64,000 bases of DNA from Actinomycetes bacterium (GTDB lineage: Bacteria; Actinomycetota; Acidimicrobiia; Acidimicrobiales; RAAP-2), in contig JAJZUS010000002.1 of NCBI GenBank assembly GCA_021848365.1, positions 1 to 64,000 on the forward strand, in the 5' to 3' direction. The first letter of the stretch is position 1. The number at the start of each line of letters is the position of its first letter. Shown here piece after piece: positions 32,108 to 42,158 of this stretch. The notes under the pieces were generated by a model. That model did no database searches. It saw nothing but the letters and a program-made list of their open reading frames with translations, and was not told where the DNA came from. A program made the translations under genes and the position numbers.

Positions 32108-33739
32108 ATGGCTTCCTTCGACCGACGTGACACGCGCGCTGACGTGGCGGCCCGAGAGTACGACGTCGTCGTCATCGGGGCGGGCATGACCGGAACCGGG
32201 GTGGCCGTCGACGCGGCGACGCGCGGCTACCGAGTGGCCCTGCTCGACGCCGGCGACATCGCGGTCGGCACGAGCTCGAAGTCGTCGAAGATGGTCCACG
32301 GGGGCCTGCGCTACCTGCAGCAACGGGAGTTTCGCCTGGTCTTCGAGAACCTCCGGGAGCGCCAGCGCCTGCTCGACAACGCTCCCTACCTCGTACGCCC
32401 CCTGCCCTTCCTCATCCCCCTCTTCGGCCGCGACGGGGTCGTCTCACGGGCTCTGGTGCGGGGTTACTCGTCGGCTCTGCGCCTCTACGACCTCGGCGGC
32501 GGGTGGCGCATCGGCCATCGTCATCGACGCGTGACTCGCGAGGAGTCGCTGGCCTTCCTGCCCTCGTTGGACGCCTCGCGGCTGGTGGCGAGCTTCCTCT
32601 ACTACGACGCCCGAGGCGACGACGCTCGCGTCGCCCTCACCCTGGCTCGCAGCGCGGCCGACGCCGGCGCCACCGTCCTCACCTACGCCCGGGTGACCGG
32701 CCTCGAGCGCTCCGCGGGGCGCGTCACCGGTGTGCACGTACGCGACGAGATCGACGGCTCCACGTTCACGGTCGCCACGCGGAGTGTGGTGAACGCCTCG
32801 GGCGTCTGGGCCGATCGGGTGGCGAGCGACCTGCATCCCGGCGCCCCCAGCAGCCTGATCCCCGCGAAGGGGGTTCACGTGACGGTACCCCGCCACCGAC
32901 TGCCCGCCGACGTCGCGGCCGTCCTCGCCGTTCCCGGTGACCGCCGATCGGTCTTCGTGGTGCCCTTCGAGGACGCGCCGTTCACCTTCGTCGGCACCAC
33001 CGACACGCCCTACGACGAGTCCCTCGACGACCCGCGGGCGACGGCCGAGGACGTCCTCTACCTGCTCGGCGCGGTCAACGCGTCGACCTCGTCCGACCTC
33101 ACCCCCGAGGACGTGACCGGCGTGTGGGCGGGGCTCCGTCCGCTCCTGTCGTCCAGCGGGCGTCGACCCACCTCGGCGCGCACGGCCGACCTCTCTCGAC
33201 GGCACCGAGTGAGCGACGACGGCGACGGCGTGATCCACGTCACGGGGGGCAAGTGGACGACCTACCGCCAGATGGCCGAAGACGCCGTGGACGCGCTCGG
33301 GGCCTACCTGGGCCGCCAGCCCACCCACACCGTGCGCCTCGCTCTCCACGGCGTCGGGTCCTGGCGCCCCGCCAACACCGACGAGGAACACCTCTATCGC
33401 CGCTACGGTGAGGACGCTCGGGTGATCCTGGACCTCATCGACGCCACGCCGGCGTGGGGTGAGCGACCGATCGCGGGGCTGCCCTACCGCGCCGCCGAAT
33501 TCGTCTACGGGGTGCGCCACGAGATGGCCCAGAACCTCGTCGACCTCCTCACGCGACGAACCCGAGCCCACCTGCAGGACGCTCGGGCCACCGCCGCGGC
33601 GGCCCGGGACATCGCCCGACTCGTGGCTCCCGACCTCGGCTGGGACGACGCGGAGGCGCGGCGCCAGGCCGAGGCCTACCGGACCCTCGCCCGCGACGAG
33701 TTCACCACCGCCGGCCTCCCCTGGGACGACCCGGCGTGA
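32108..33739 (+). CDS. glpD: Glycerol-3-phosphate dehydrogenase, FAD-dependent
   Basis: 543 residues. DVVVIGAGMTGTGVAVDAATRG is the FAD-binding fold (about residues 18-40), followed by KSSKMVHGGLRYLQQREF and GGKWTTYRQMAEDAVD, signatures of GlpD. The C-terminal helical domain (about 390-520) is present. The enzyme oxidises sn-glycerol-3-phosphate to dihydroxyacetone phosphate at the membrane. It overlaps the next gene by GTGA, the head of a three-gene operon with an AGPS-like oxidase and a glycerol-kinase-type protein. Confidence 0.88.
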   Translation: MASFDRRDTRADVAAREYDVVVIGAGMTGTGVAVDAATRGYRVALLDAGDIAVGTSSKSSKMVHGGLRYLQQREFRLVFENLRERQRLLDNAPYLVRPLPFLIPLFGRDGVVSRALVRGYSSALRLYDLGGGWRIGHRHRRVTREESLAFLPSLDASRLVASFLYYDARGDDARVALTLARSAADAGATVLTYARVTGLERSAGRVTGVHVRDEIDGSTFTVATRSVVNASGVWADRVASDLHPGAPSSLIPAKGVHVTVPRHRLPADVAAVLAVPGDRRSVFVVPFEDAPFTFVGTTDTPYDESLDDPRATAEDVLYLLGAVNASTSSDLTPEDVTGVWAGLRPLLSSSGRRPTSARTADLSRRHRVSDDGDGVIHVTGGKWTTYRQMAEDAVDALGAYLGRQPTHTVRLALHGVGSWRPANTDEEHLYRRYGEDARVILDLIDATPAWGERPIAGLPYRAAEFVYGVRHEMAQNLVDLLTRRTRAHLQDARATAAAARDIARLVAPDLGWDDAEARRQAEAYRTLARDEFTTAGLPWDDPA

Positions 33740-35184
33740 CGGAGCCGAGGATGCCGCGGCCCTACGGGGCGACGGCGCTCCCGGTCGCGCCGCCACCCCT
33801 CGACGAGTCGCTGGTCCGGTCCCTGCGCGCCGCGGGGCTGCGCGTCGAGCTCGATCCCGCTGAGCGGGCCGAGCACGGACGAGACTGGTGGCCGCTCTCG
33901 CTCCTCGAGGTGCGTGAGGGGCGCCCGCCGTCGTGGCCCGCAGCCGTCGTCTACGCCTCTTCGACCGACGACGTGGCCTCAGCCCTACGGCTCGCGAACG
34001 ACGCGGCCGTCCCGGTGACCGCCCAGGGTGGCCGGTCGGGTGTGGAGGGGGGAGCCCAGGTGGCGGCGGGGGGAATCGCCCTCGACCTCACCGGACTGAA
34101 TCGCGTCACGGGACACGACCCCGTCGCCGGCACGGTCGACGTCGAGGCCGGCGTCTTCGGACCCGACCTCGAGCGAGCGGTGGCGGCGTGGGGATTCACC
34201 GTGGGCCACTTCCCCCAGTCCTTCGACCTGTCGACCGTCGGCGGGTGGTTGGCCTGCCGCGGCGCGGGACAGCTCTCGAACCGCTACGGGACGGCGGCGG
34301 ACCTCGTGCGCGGCGCCACGGTCGTCCTCGCCGCCGGCGAGGTGATCCGCCTAGGGGGTCGGGGGCCCCAGTCCGCCGTCGGTCCCGACCTGCTCCAGCT
34401 CTTCGTCGGCTCCGAGGGGACCCTCGGCGTGATCACGCAGGCGACACTGCTCATGCGCCCCCGGCCCGTCGCGCAGTGGCGGGCCGCGTTCGCCCTGGAC
34501 GACGTCGACGAAGGACTGGACCGGTGCCGCCGCATCGTGCAACGCGGTGCCACCCCGGCCGTCCTTCGCCTCTACGACCCGACGGAGTCCGAGCGCCACT
34601 TCTCGGTCACGCGGTCCGTCCTCATCGTCCTCGACGAGGGCGATCCGTCGATCGTCGACGGGACCCGTCTCGTGGTCGAAGACGTTCTGGAGCGTGACAC
34701 GCCCCTCGACCCGGAGCTCGTCACCCGATGGCTCGAGCACCGCAACGACGTGAGCGCCCTCGCCCCCCTCTGGGACGCCGGAATCATCGTGGACACCATC
34801 GAGGTCGACGGACCGTGGTCGGCGCTCCCGACCATCCGTCGCGACGTCACCTCCGCCGTGACGGGTCTCGAGGGCACGCTGCTCGTGTCGGCGCATCAGT
34901 CACACGCCTACCCCGACGGTGCGTGCCTCTACTTCACCTTCGCGGGCCGCCCGAGCGGCGACCCGGTCGCCTACTACCGACGGGCCTGGGACGCGGCGAC
35001 GCGGGCCACGCTCGCCGCGGGCGGGGCGCTCACCCACCACCACGGGGTTGGGCGCAATCGCGCCCGCTTCGTCGCCGACGCGCTCGGTGCCTCCTACGAC
35101 GTACTCTCGTCGATCAAGGCCGTACTCGACCCCCGGGGAATCCTCAACCCGGGCGTCCTCGGCCTCGGGGGGGAACCGTGGTAG
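33736..35184 (+). CDS. FAD-linked oxidase, alkyldihydroxyacetonephosphate synthase-like
   Basis: 482 residues of the vanillyl-alcohol-oxidase flavoprotein fold. TAQGGRSGVEGG binds the FAD pyrophosphate, FPQSFDLSTVGGWLACRGAGQ and SEGTLGVITQATL are typical of the AGPS/GlcD branch, and THHHGVGRNR near the C-terminus matches AGPS active-site sequence. Actinobacterial homologues are usually of unknown substrate; glycerol-3-phosphate- or ether-lipid-related chemistry is suggested by its neighbours. It overlaps glpD by 4 bp and the kinase by 7 bp. Confidence 0.75.
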   Translation: MTEPRMPRPYGATALPVAPPPLDESLVRSLRAAGLRVELDPAERAEHGRDWWPLSLLEVREGRPPSWPAAVVYASSTDDVASALRLANDAAVPVTAQGGRSGVEGGAQVAAGGIALDLTGLNRVTGHDPVAGTVDVEAGVFGPDLERAVAAWGFTVGHFPQSFDLSTVGGWLACRGAGQLSNRYGTAADLVRGATVVLAAGEVIRLGGRGPQSAVGPDLLQLFVGSEGTLGVITQATLLMRPRPVAQWRAAFALDDVDEGLDRCRRIVQRGATPAVLRLYDPTESERHFSVTRSVLIVLDEGDPSIVDGTRLVVEDVLERDTPLDPELVTRWLEHRNDVSALAPLWDAGIIVDTIEVDGPWSALPTIRRDVTSAVTGLEGTLLVSAHQSHAYPDGACLYFTFAGRPSGDPVAYYRRAWDAATRATLAAGGALTHHHGVGRNRARFVADALGASYDVLSSIKAVLDPRGILNPGVLGLGGEPW

Positions 35185-36632
35185 ACGCCTTGGCCATCGA
35201 CGTCGGGACCTCGTCGGTGCGGACCGCCCTGGTCGATGAGCGGGGCACCGTCCGCGCGGTCCGCCAGGCACCGCTCACGATACGCACCCCCCAGGGGGGT
35301 GAGGTCGAGCTGGACGGCGACGAGATCGCTCGCCTCGTCGTCGACCTGTCCCGCGACACGCTGGCGACGACCCCCAATCCGGTGGCCGCGGTCGGTGTCT
35401 CGAACCAGCGGGCCAGCACCCTCATCTTCGACCCGACGACCGGACGACCGATCGGACCGGTCCTCGGCTGGCAGGACTTGCGCACCGTCCTCGACTGCCT
35501 CGTCCTCCAGGGGTCCGGCCTGCGCCTCGCCCCGAACCAGCCGGCCACCAAGGCCGCCTGGCTCCTGACGGCGTCGGGGCGCCGCGCCGAGGACGTGCGC
35601 ATGGCGACGATCGAGACCTGGGTCGAGTACGTGCTGAGCGGGGGCGTCGCCCACGTCACCGACCACTCGAATGCCGCGATCACCGGCCTCGTGACGTCCG
35701 ACGCGCGCGCGTGGGACCCCGACGTCCTCGACGTGGTGGGCCTCCACCCGGCGATGCTGGCCCAGATCGTCGACTCGGCCGGCGACCACGGCGTCGCCCG
35801 GGTGTTGCCGGGATCTCCCACGATCCGGGCACTGATCGGCGACCAGCCCGCGTCCATGCTCGGACAGTCGATCGTCGAGCACGGCACCAAGATCACGTTC
35901 GGGACCGGCGCCATGATCAACACGGTCACGGGCTCCTCCCCCCCACCGGCCATGACCCGCTTCGATTCCGGGTGCTTCCCGATCGTCGCCCGCTCCATGG
36001 GCGGCGAGATCGTCTGGGGTGCGGAGGGCATCGTCCTCTCGGCCGGCGGGGCGCTCGACTGGCTTCGCGACGAATGGTCACTCGTCGCCGCGACCCCCGA
36101 CATCGAGGCCCTGGCCGCGTCGGTCCCCTCGAGCGACGGCGTCTGGTTCGTGCCCGCGCTGAACGGACTCGGGACCCCGTGGTGGGACTTCGGCGCGCGG
36201 GCGGCCTTCTTCGGACTGACGCGAGGATCGACCAGGGCCCACCTCGCCCGCGCCGCCCTCGAGGGCATCGCCCACCGGGGGGCCGACCTCGTCGCCGCCG
36301 TGGTCGCGCACTCCCCCGATCCGATCACGGAACTGCGCGTCGACGGTGGGATGAGCGACAACGACCTCTTCCTGCAGATGCTGGCTGACGTCACGGGCCT
36401 GCCGATCGCGGTCTCACCCGAACGCGAGGCGACCACGCGGGGGGCGGGTCTGCTCGCGCTAGTCGGCGCCGGCGAGATCGACCTGGAGCACGTGGCGACG
36501 ATGTGGCGACCCCGACGGGTCGTCGCCCCCCGCCTCGACGATGACGCACGGGCTCGCAGTCGGGCGACCTGGAGCGAGATGATCGAACGAGCTCGCCGCA
36601 CGATCCCCGAACTCTCCGCGGTCTCCTTCTGA
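35178..36632 (+). CDS. FGGY-family carbohydrate kinase, glycerol kinase-like
   Basis: 484 residues. ALAIDVGTSSVRTALVDE is the phosphate-1 motif, VSNQRAS and WQDLRT match the substrate region of glycerol kinases, and GTKITFGTGAMIN plus GLGTPWWD and RVDGGMSDNDLFLQMLAD are FGGY landmarks. It probably phosphorylates glycerol or a related polyol to the substrate for GlpD. GTG 35178 overlaps the end of the AGPS-like gene. Glycerol kinase is the best guess, not certain. Confidence 0.75.
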   Translation: MVDALAIDVGTSSVRTALVDERGTVRAVRQAPLTIRTPQGGEVELDGDEIARLVVDLSRDTLATTPNPVAAVGVSNQRASTLIFDPTTGRPIGPVLGWQDLRTVLDCLVLQGSGLRLAPNQPATKAAWLLTASGRRAEDVRMATIETWVEYVLSGGVAHVTDHSNAAITGLVTSDARAWDPDVLDVVGLHPAMLAQIVDSAGDHGVARVLPGSPTIRALIGDQPASMLGQSIVEHGTKITFGTGAMINTVTGSSPPPAMTRFDSGCFPIVARSMGGEIVWGAEGIVLSAGGALDWLRDEWSLVAATPDIEALAASVPSSDGVWFVPALNGLGTPWWDFGARAAFFGLTRGSTRAHLARAALEGIAHRGADLVAAVVAHSPDPITELRVDGGMSDNDLFLQMLADVTGLPIAVSPEREATTRGAGLLALVGAGEIDLEHVATMWRPRRVVAPRLDDDARARSRATWSEMIERARRTIPELSAVSF

Positions 36633-37841
36633 TCAGCCCGCCCAGGGCGCGGCGCGGAGGGCCTCGTCGAGCGGCGTCCCCACCTCCACGAGCGGGCGGG
36701 CGAGCATGAGGGCGCGGGGGTGCCGGCGCGCGACCGCGCCACTCACGCGACCACCGCGGTGGTACAGGGCGAGCCAGCGATCGTCGGTGGGCTGACCGAG
36801 TACGAGGTCGACCTCGTCGTCGGCGTGGGGGTGACCCAGCAGTTGGATCTTCGTGCCGTACTGATCCGACCAGAAGTAGGGGACGAGCGGGGCGGGGGCC
36901 CCGCGCCCCGTCCACCACGACGCGAGCGCCAGGGCGTGGTCGGCGGCCACCTGCCAGTGCTCGACGCGGATCCGCTCGAGACCGAGAGGCCCGGCCCAGG
37001 CGAATCGCGCGACGTCGCCCACCGCGGCGACACCCTCACTCGCCTCGAGCTGCTCGTCGACGACTACCCCGCGATCGATCTCGAGACCCGACCCGGCGAG
37101 CCACTCGACGTTGGGATCGGCGCCGATACCGGCGACGACGAGGTCGACGTCGAGATCACCCTCGGCCAGCTCGACTCGCCAGCCGGACGCTCGCGGCACC
37201 ACGTCGCGCACGACTTGTCGACACCGCACCTCGATGTCGGCCCGCGACGGGAGGTCCATGAGCCACGCCGATACGCGAGGGCCGAGGGCGCCGATCAGGG
37301 GACGGGCCAGGGCTTCGACGACGATCGGGACGAGGCCCCGCGCGTGGAGGGCGGTCGCCACCTCGGCCCCGATGAAGCCCCCGCCGATGACGGCCACCCG
37401 GTCACCTGGTCCGAGACGCTCGAGAGCCCCGAGGAGGCGGTCCAGGTCGTCGCGCGTGCGCAAGGTGTGGACTCCCTCGGCCGCCGTCACCTCGAGTCGT
37501 CGGGCTCGCGCCCCCGTCGCGACCACCACGTGCGTCGCCGCGATCTCGCTCCCGTCGGACAACCAGACGCGACGGCGACCGGCGTCGAGGGCGGTCGCGG
37601 CGACGCCGAAGCGACGCACGACCTCAACGGGACGACGCTCGAGGGGCAGGATGTCGGGCCCGAGGCGCCCCGAGAGGACCTGCTTCGAGAGCGGGGGGCG
37701 ATCGTAGGGGGGGTGGGGCTCCTCGCCCACCAGCGTGAGAGCCCCGTCGAAGCCAGCGTCGCGCAGGGCCTCCACGGTCCGCCACCCGGCGAGGCCCGCA
37801 CCCACGACGACCACGTGGCTCGACGCGTCGAGGGGACTCAC
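36633..37841 (-). CDS. FAD-dependent NAD(P)H reductase, ferredoxin-reductase type
   Basis: 402 residues. It has two dinucleotide folds: VVVVGAGLAGWRTVEALRDAGFDG for FAD and VAVIGGGFIGAEVATAL for NAD(P)H. PPYDRPPLSKQVL and the C-terminal PYFWSDQYGTKIQLLG match rubredoxin/ferredoxin reductases of oxygenase systems. It could pass electrons to a ferredoxin and cytochrome P450, but none is nearby. The start GTG 37841 overlaps the stop of the MBL hydrolase gene. Confidence 0.8.
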   Translation of the reverse strand: MSPLDASSHVVVVGAGLAGWRTVEALRDAGFDGALTLVGEEPHPPYDRPPLSKQVLSGRLGPDILPLERRPVEVVRRFGVAATALDAGRRRVWLSDGSEIAATHVVVATGARARRLEVTAAEGVHTLRTRDDLDRLLGALERLGPGDRVAVIGGGFIGAEVATALHARGLVPIVVEALARPLIGALGPRVSAWLMDLPSRADIEVRCRQVVRDVVPRASGWRVELAEGDLDVDLVVAGIGADPNVEWLAGSGLEIDRGVVVDEQLEASEGVAAVGDVARFAWAGPLGLERIRVEHWQVAADHALALASWWTGRGAPAPLVPYFWSDQYGTKIQLLGHPHADDEVDLVLGQPTDDRWLALYHRGGRVSGAVARRHPRALMLARPLVEVGTPLDEALRAAPWAG

Positions 37842-38545
37842 GAGTACCGCGCGAGCCACTCCTCGCGCTCGAGGGGCTGGAGGACCGGGTTCTCCTGGCG
37901 CAGCGTGGACAGCGGGGCGCTCGGGGCCGGATGGTAGCGGTGTCCGGGGAACACCCGCATCGCCCCGTCGAAGGTGGCCAGGCGAGACTGGAGCGTGCGA
38001 TACATCTCCTCCGGATCGGAGCCCGGAAGGTCGGTGCGGCCGCATCCCTCCAAGAAGAGCGTGTCGCCGCTCACCAGACGATCCTCGACGACGAGGCACT
38101 GGCTGCCCGGGGTATGGCCCGGGGTGTGCACCAGGGTCACCTCGATCCCGCCGACGAGCAGACGGTCACGGTCGTCGTGCTCGACCAGGCTGGAGGCACT
38201 GAGTCCCGTCCCCCGCTCCACCCACGGTCGCTCGGTGCGCTGAACGTGGACGGGGACGTCACAGGTCTCGAGCAGCTGGACTACGCCGGCGATGGGACGC
38301 CCCATCAGCGATCCCCCGACGTGGTCGGCGTGGTAGTGAGTGGCCACCACCCCCACGACGTCGAGCCCGTCGTCTCGAACCGCCGCCACGATCTCTTCGG
38401 GGGCGTAGGCGGGGTCGATCACGACCGCCTCCCCCGTGGCCCGGTCACCGATCACGTAGACGTAGTTGGCCATCCCCGCCGCGAGGGGGTCGTCGTGGGC
38501 GACGTCGCGGCCGGCGAGCCACTGGCGGAAGTAGAGCTCACTCAC
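37838..38545 (-). CDS. MBL-fold metallohydrolase, glyoxalase II / persulfide dioxygenase-like
   Basis: 235 residues. Metal ligands THYHADHVGG, HTPGHTPGS, SGDTLF and FPGH are all present. GCGRTDLPGSDPEEMYRTL resembles persulfide dioxygenase and glyoxalase II-like proteins. The active site probably holds iron or zinc. It is coupled by overlapping stop/start to the FAD reductase gene and, by 8 bp, to xseB upstream. Thiol detoxification is the likely theme. Confidence 0.75.
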   Translation of the reverse strand: MSELYFRQWLAGRDVAHDDPLAAGMANYVYVIGDRATGEAVVIDPAYAPEEIVAAVRDDGLDVVGVVATHYHADHVGGSLMGRPIAGVVQLLETCDVPVHVQRTERPWVERGTGLSASSLVEHDDRDRLLVGGIEVTLVHTPGHTPGSQCLVVEDRLVSGDTLFLEGCGRTDLPGSDPEEMYRTLQSRLATFDGAMRVFPGHRYHPAPSAPLSTLRQENPVLQPLEREEWLARYS

Positions 38546-38753
38546 CGTCGTCGTCGACTCGATTCAGTCGGGGCGCCAACTCCTCGACCCGGGCCGTGGT
38601 GGCGCGCAGCCGAGACTCCAACTCCTCGATGATCTCGGTGGCCCGCGCCAGTCGGGCGACGAGCTCGTCCACCGATACCTCCCCCTCGTCGAACGAGGCG
38701 ACGATCGCGTCGAGCTCTCGGGCCGCCTCGTTCCAGCTGCCGACCTCACTCAT
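38538..38753 (-). CDS. xseB: Exodeoxyribonuclease VII small subunit
   Basis: 71 residues. SWNEAARELDAIVASFDEGE and VDELVARLARATEIIEELESRL match the helical-hairpin XseB family. With XseA it degrades single-stranded DNA from both ends. ATG 38753 overlaps the xseA stop (ATGA). The 8-bp overlap with the MBL gene continues the coupled run. Confidence 0.85.
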   Translation of the reverse strand: MSEVGSWNEAARELDAIVASFDEGEVSVDELVARLARATEIIEELESRLRATTARVEELAPRLNRVDDDGE

Positions 38754-40018
38754 GATTCCTCCTCCACCGACGTCACCGTCGTCTCGAGCGTGCCGTCGGC
38801 CAATCGAACGCCGAGCGGCGTGCCGACCCCGACCCCCGCGACGGAGCGGACGACCGCCCCGGTCGCGTCGGTGACGATCGCCCACCCCTGGGCCAGTCGA
38901 CGAGCCGGGTCGTAGGCCGCGAGGAGCTGGCGAGAGGTGCGAGCCCACTGGTCGGCCTCCTCGACCGTGCGGCGGGCCCCTCGACCGAGCGCTCGGCGCT
39001 GCGTCTCCAGGTGGCGTCGTTCGGCTCGCAGGCGATCCCGTACCGCGAGGATCATCGTGCGCCGGCGCTCGGCGAGGTAGGCGGCACCCTCGTCCACGAG
39101 GGCGGTCGCCCCCTGGGACAGGCGCCGAGCCGGCTCGCGAACGTGACGTCGCTCCCACTCGCCCACCCGCCGCACGATCTCCTCGCCCAGGTGCGTCGGG
39201 GTCACGGCCCGCGTGTGGGCCACGAGGTCGGCGACGGACTCGTCACCGGTGTGTCCGATACCCGTCAGGACGGGGGTCGCGGCGGTGGCGATCGCCCGAG
39301 CGACGCGCTCGTCGTCGAAGCACACGAGATCGCCGCGCGACCCTCCGCCACGGACCACGCAGATCGCGTCGAGGCCCCGGACGTCCAGACGCCCGATGGC
39401 GGCCGCGATCTGCTCCGGGGCTCCGTCACCCTGGACGAGGGTGCGCACGAGCGTGACCTCGAAGGCGTATCCCGATCGTTCGAGTTGGCCCGTGAAGTCG
39501 CGATAGCCCTCCGTCGCCGGACTCGCCACGAGACCGAGTCGCAGAGGGACCTCGGCGAGGGGCCGCGCGCGATTCGCGTCGATCAGGCCCTCCGTACGTA
39601 GCCGCGCGATGAGTTCGGCGCGGCGCCGAGCCACGTCGCCGAGCAGGCCGGCCACGTCCACGTCGGTCATGGTGAAGCCGATCTTGCCTTGCGGCGCGTA
39701 GAGATCGACGTAGCCGAAGACGTTGATGACGGCGCCCGGCGCCAGGGTGACCCCCTCCGCGCTGAGCCGTCGCTTGAGCGTCGCCCACTGGGACGCCCAG
39801 CAGTGCACGTTGAGCACGGGGCGCTTCGTGTCGCTCGACGAGCTTCCCGAGTCCACGAGGTCGACGTAGAGGTGGGACTTCTCGTAGACCTTGGCGACCT
39901 CGCCGCGGATCCAGCGGGGGAAGCGACGACCGAAGGCCGACTCGAGGCGCGCGGTGATCTGCTCGTAGAGCACCCCGACGTCCAGGATCTCGCGCTGGTC
40001 CGCCTGGGAGTCCGCCAC
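38750..40018 (-). CDS. xseA: Exodeoxyribonuclease VII large subunit
   Basis: 422 residues. An N-terminal OB-fold (WIRGEVAKVYEKSHLYVDLVD) is followed by the catalytic core with VVRGGGSRGDLVCFDDERVARAI and GIGHTGDESVADLVAHTRAVTPT, then a long helical region and a C-terminal segment RRLAQGWAIVTDATG. It is the nuclease subunit of ExoVII. GTG 40018 has TAGCCT (complement of 40025-40030) exactly 6 nt upstream, so transcription starts at the start codon. Confidence 0.88.
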   Translation of the reverse strand: MADSQADQREILDVGVLYEQITARLESAFGRRFPRWIRGEVAKVYEKSHLYVDLVDSGSSSSDTKRPVLNVHCWASQWATLKRRLSAEGVTLAPGAVINVFGYVDLYAPQGKIGFTMTDVDVAGLLGDVARRRAELIARLRTEGLIDANRARPLAEVPLRLGLVASPATEGYRDFTGQLERSGYAFEVTLVRTLVQGDGAPEQIAAAIGRLDVRGLDAICVVRGGGSRGDLVCFDDERVARAIATAATPVLTGIGHTGDESVADLVAHTRAVTPTHLGEEIVRRVGEWERRHVREPARRLSQGATALVDEGAAYLAERRRTMILAVRDRLRAERRHLETQRRALGRGARRTVEEADQWARTSRQLLAAYDPARRLAQGWAIVTDATGAVVRSVAGVGVGTPLGVRLADGTLETTVTSVEEES

Positions 40019-40088
40019 GCCGCGAGGCTAGTGGGGCCGACCCCGGGACCCGGCGCGTGGCGCTCACCGGGCGACCGTGCGAGAATGG

Positions 40089-40449
<361 letters not shown>

Positions 40450-40476
40450 CACTCGAGAGGCTCGTAGGCTGCGGCC

Positions 40477-42135
40477 GTGGACCCCCTGCGCAGTGACGAG
40501 ATCACCGCGTGCCCCCACCGCATCGCCCTCTCCCGCGGCGCACCCGTGTCGCTCAGTGAACGACCGCTCGACGCGGGGCTCGAACGCCGCCGACGGGAGG
40601 CCGAGCGGCATCGTCGCGACGTGTACACCCGGCTCCGCGCCGCCCACCCCGACGCGGTCGTGCCCCCCAGTACCGACGCGACCGTGGCGGCCCTGCGCGA
40701 CGGGGCACCACTCGTCCTCTCCCCGCGCCTGCCCGACGATCCGGTCGGACTGCGCCGGGCCCGAGTGGCCCTGCTCGTGCGAGTGGGACGCTCACCGGAC
40801 GGCTACGCCTACTCCCCCGTCGTCGTGAAGAACAACGAGATGGTGGAGCCCTCCACCACCCGGCGCACCCTCGCGGCCACGCTCGAGAGTCCCCACCCCG
40901 CCCACGCCACGTGGTTCGACGGGGTCGGGCTGCGGTCCACGCCGTCCGTGACCCGCGTCGGCCTCGGCTTGGCCCACGCGTGGCGGCTCCTCGAGAGCCA
41001 CGGATTCGCCGACCCGTCGGCCCGCGTCGGGGCCGTCGACCGACGCGGTCGACTGTGGTGGTTCTCGGTCGACGACCACGCCTACGCCCGACTCGGCCTC
41101 GGAGCCTACGACCGGGCCTACGCCGAGCGACTGGCCGTCCTGCGCGGACACGAACGGTGGCGCGCCGAAGGTGGGGACTTCCCCACCGAGCCGTTCTGGC
41201 ACCGCGAGTGCCTCGACTGCCCCTTCGGTGAGCACTGCGCGGCCGAGCTGGGCGAGCGTGACGACGTCTCCCTCGTGCGCTTCACCACCCGCGACCAACA
41301 GCGACGACTCCGCGACAGTGGCGTCGCGACCCGCGCGTCCCTCGCACGCCTCGATCCCGCGACGGCTCGCCTGCGCCTCGAGACCACTCTCGAGGGACGG
41401 CTCGCCACCGACGTCGATCGCCTCGACGACCTCGTCTATCGAGCCCGGGCGAGCCTCCGGGGCCCGCTGCGTAAAGTCGACCGCGACACCATGGGCTGCC
41501 CGCGCGCCGACGTCGAGGTCGACGTCGACATGGAGAGCTACAACGACGCGACGTACCTGTGGGGTGCGACCGTGACGCTACGACGCGACCTTCCGGGCGT
41601 CGAGCCCGGCTATCGCGCCTTCGTCGACTGGAGCCGCGACCCCGACGAGTCCGCGGTGTTCGCCGACTTCTGGGAGTGGCTGCGCGAGGTGGGCCGTCGC
41701 AGTGACGCCGCCGGTGCCTCGTGGCGGGCCTACTGCTTCTGGGCTCAGGCGGAGGACGGGGCGATGAACCGCGCCGTCGCCTCCCCGCAGCCGGGCGGAC
41801 CGACCCACCGCGACCTCGAGGCGTTCCGTTGCGACGAGCGGCGCCTCTGGATCGACGTGCACGCGAGCGTGCGCGACCAGATACAGACCGACGGCCCCCT
41901 CGGCCTCAAGTCCCTGGCGACGCACGCCGGATTCTCGTGGCGGGACCCCGAACCGAGTGGCGAGGCGTCGATGCTCTGGTTCGAGGACGCCGTGGCCGAC
42001 GGCCCCTCGGCCTCGGCCTCTCGCGACCGGATCCTCGCCTACAACGAGGACGACTGTCGCGCCACGCTCGCCCTGCGCGAGTGGCTCGACGGTTCGGCCC
42101 GGACGAGGCCGCACCGCGACGATCCGCTCGAGTAG
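40477..42135 (+). CDS. TM0106-type RecB-like nuclease with RNase H-like domain
   Basis: 552 residues. The N-terminal half is Cas4/RecB-like with a cysteine cluster (ECLDCPFGEHC) that may bind iron-sulphur, and KNNEMVEPSTTRRTLAATL. The C-terminal half is an RNase H-like exonuclease domain with acidic residues in VDVDMESYND and in the final YNEDDCRATLALREWL. This matches the TM0106 family of predicted DNA-repair nucleases. GTG 40477 has TAGGCT exactly 6 nt upstream; this promoter partly overlaps the 3' end of rnpB. Confidence 0.8.
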   Translation: MDPLRSDEITACPHRIALSRGAPVSLSERPLDAGLERRRREAERHRRDVYTRLRAAHPDAVVPPSTDATVAALRDGAPLVLSPRLPDDPVGLRRARVALLVRVGRSPDGYAYSPVVVKNNEMVEPSTTRRTLAATLESPHPAHATWFDGVGLRSTPSVTRVGLGLAHAWRLLESHGFADPSARVGAVDRRGRLWWFSVDDHAYARLGLGAYDRAYAERLAVLRGHERWRAEGGDFPTEPFWHRECLDCPFGEHCAAELGERDDVSLVRFTTRDQQRRLRDSGVATRASLARLDPATARLRLETTLEGRLATDVDRLDDLVYRARASLRGPLRKVDRDTMGCPRADVEVDVDMESYNDATYLWGATVTLRRDLPGVEPGYRAFVDWSRDPDESAVFADFWEWLREVGRRSDAAGASWRAYCFWAQAEDGAMNRAVASPQPGGPTHRDLEAFRCDERRLWIDVHASVRDQIQTDGPLGLKSLATHAGFSWRDPEPSGEASMLWFEDAVADGPSASASRDRILAYNEDDCRATLALREWLDGSARTRPHRDDPLE

Positions 42136-42158
42136 GGCACCCTCGTTAGCATGACAGT

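Noticed and set aside
35144-36742. Long minus-strand open frame opposite the FGGY kinase
   Set aside because: No domain is recognisable, and the plus strand carries full kinase motifs and overlapping coupled starts.
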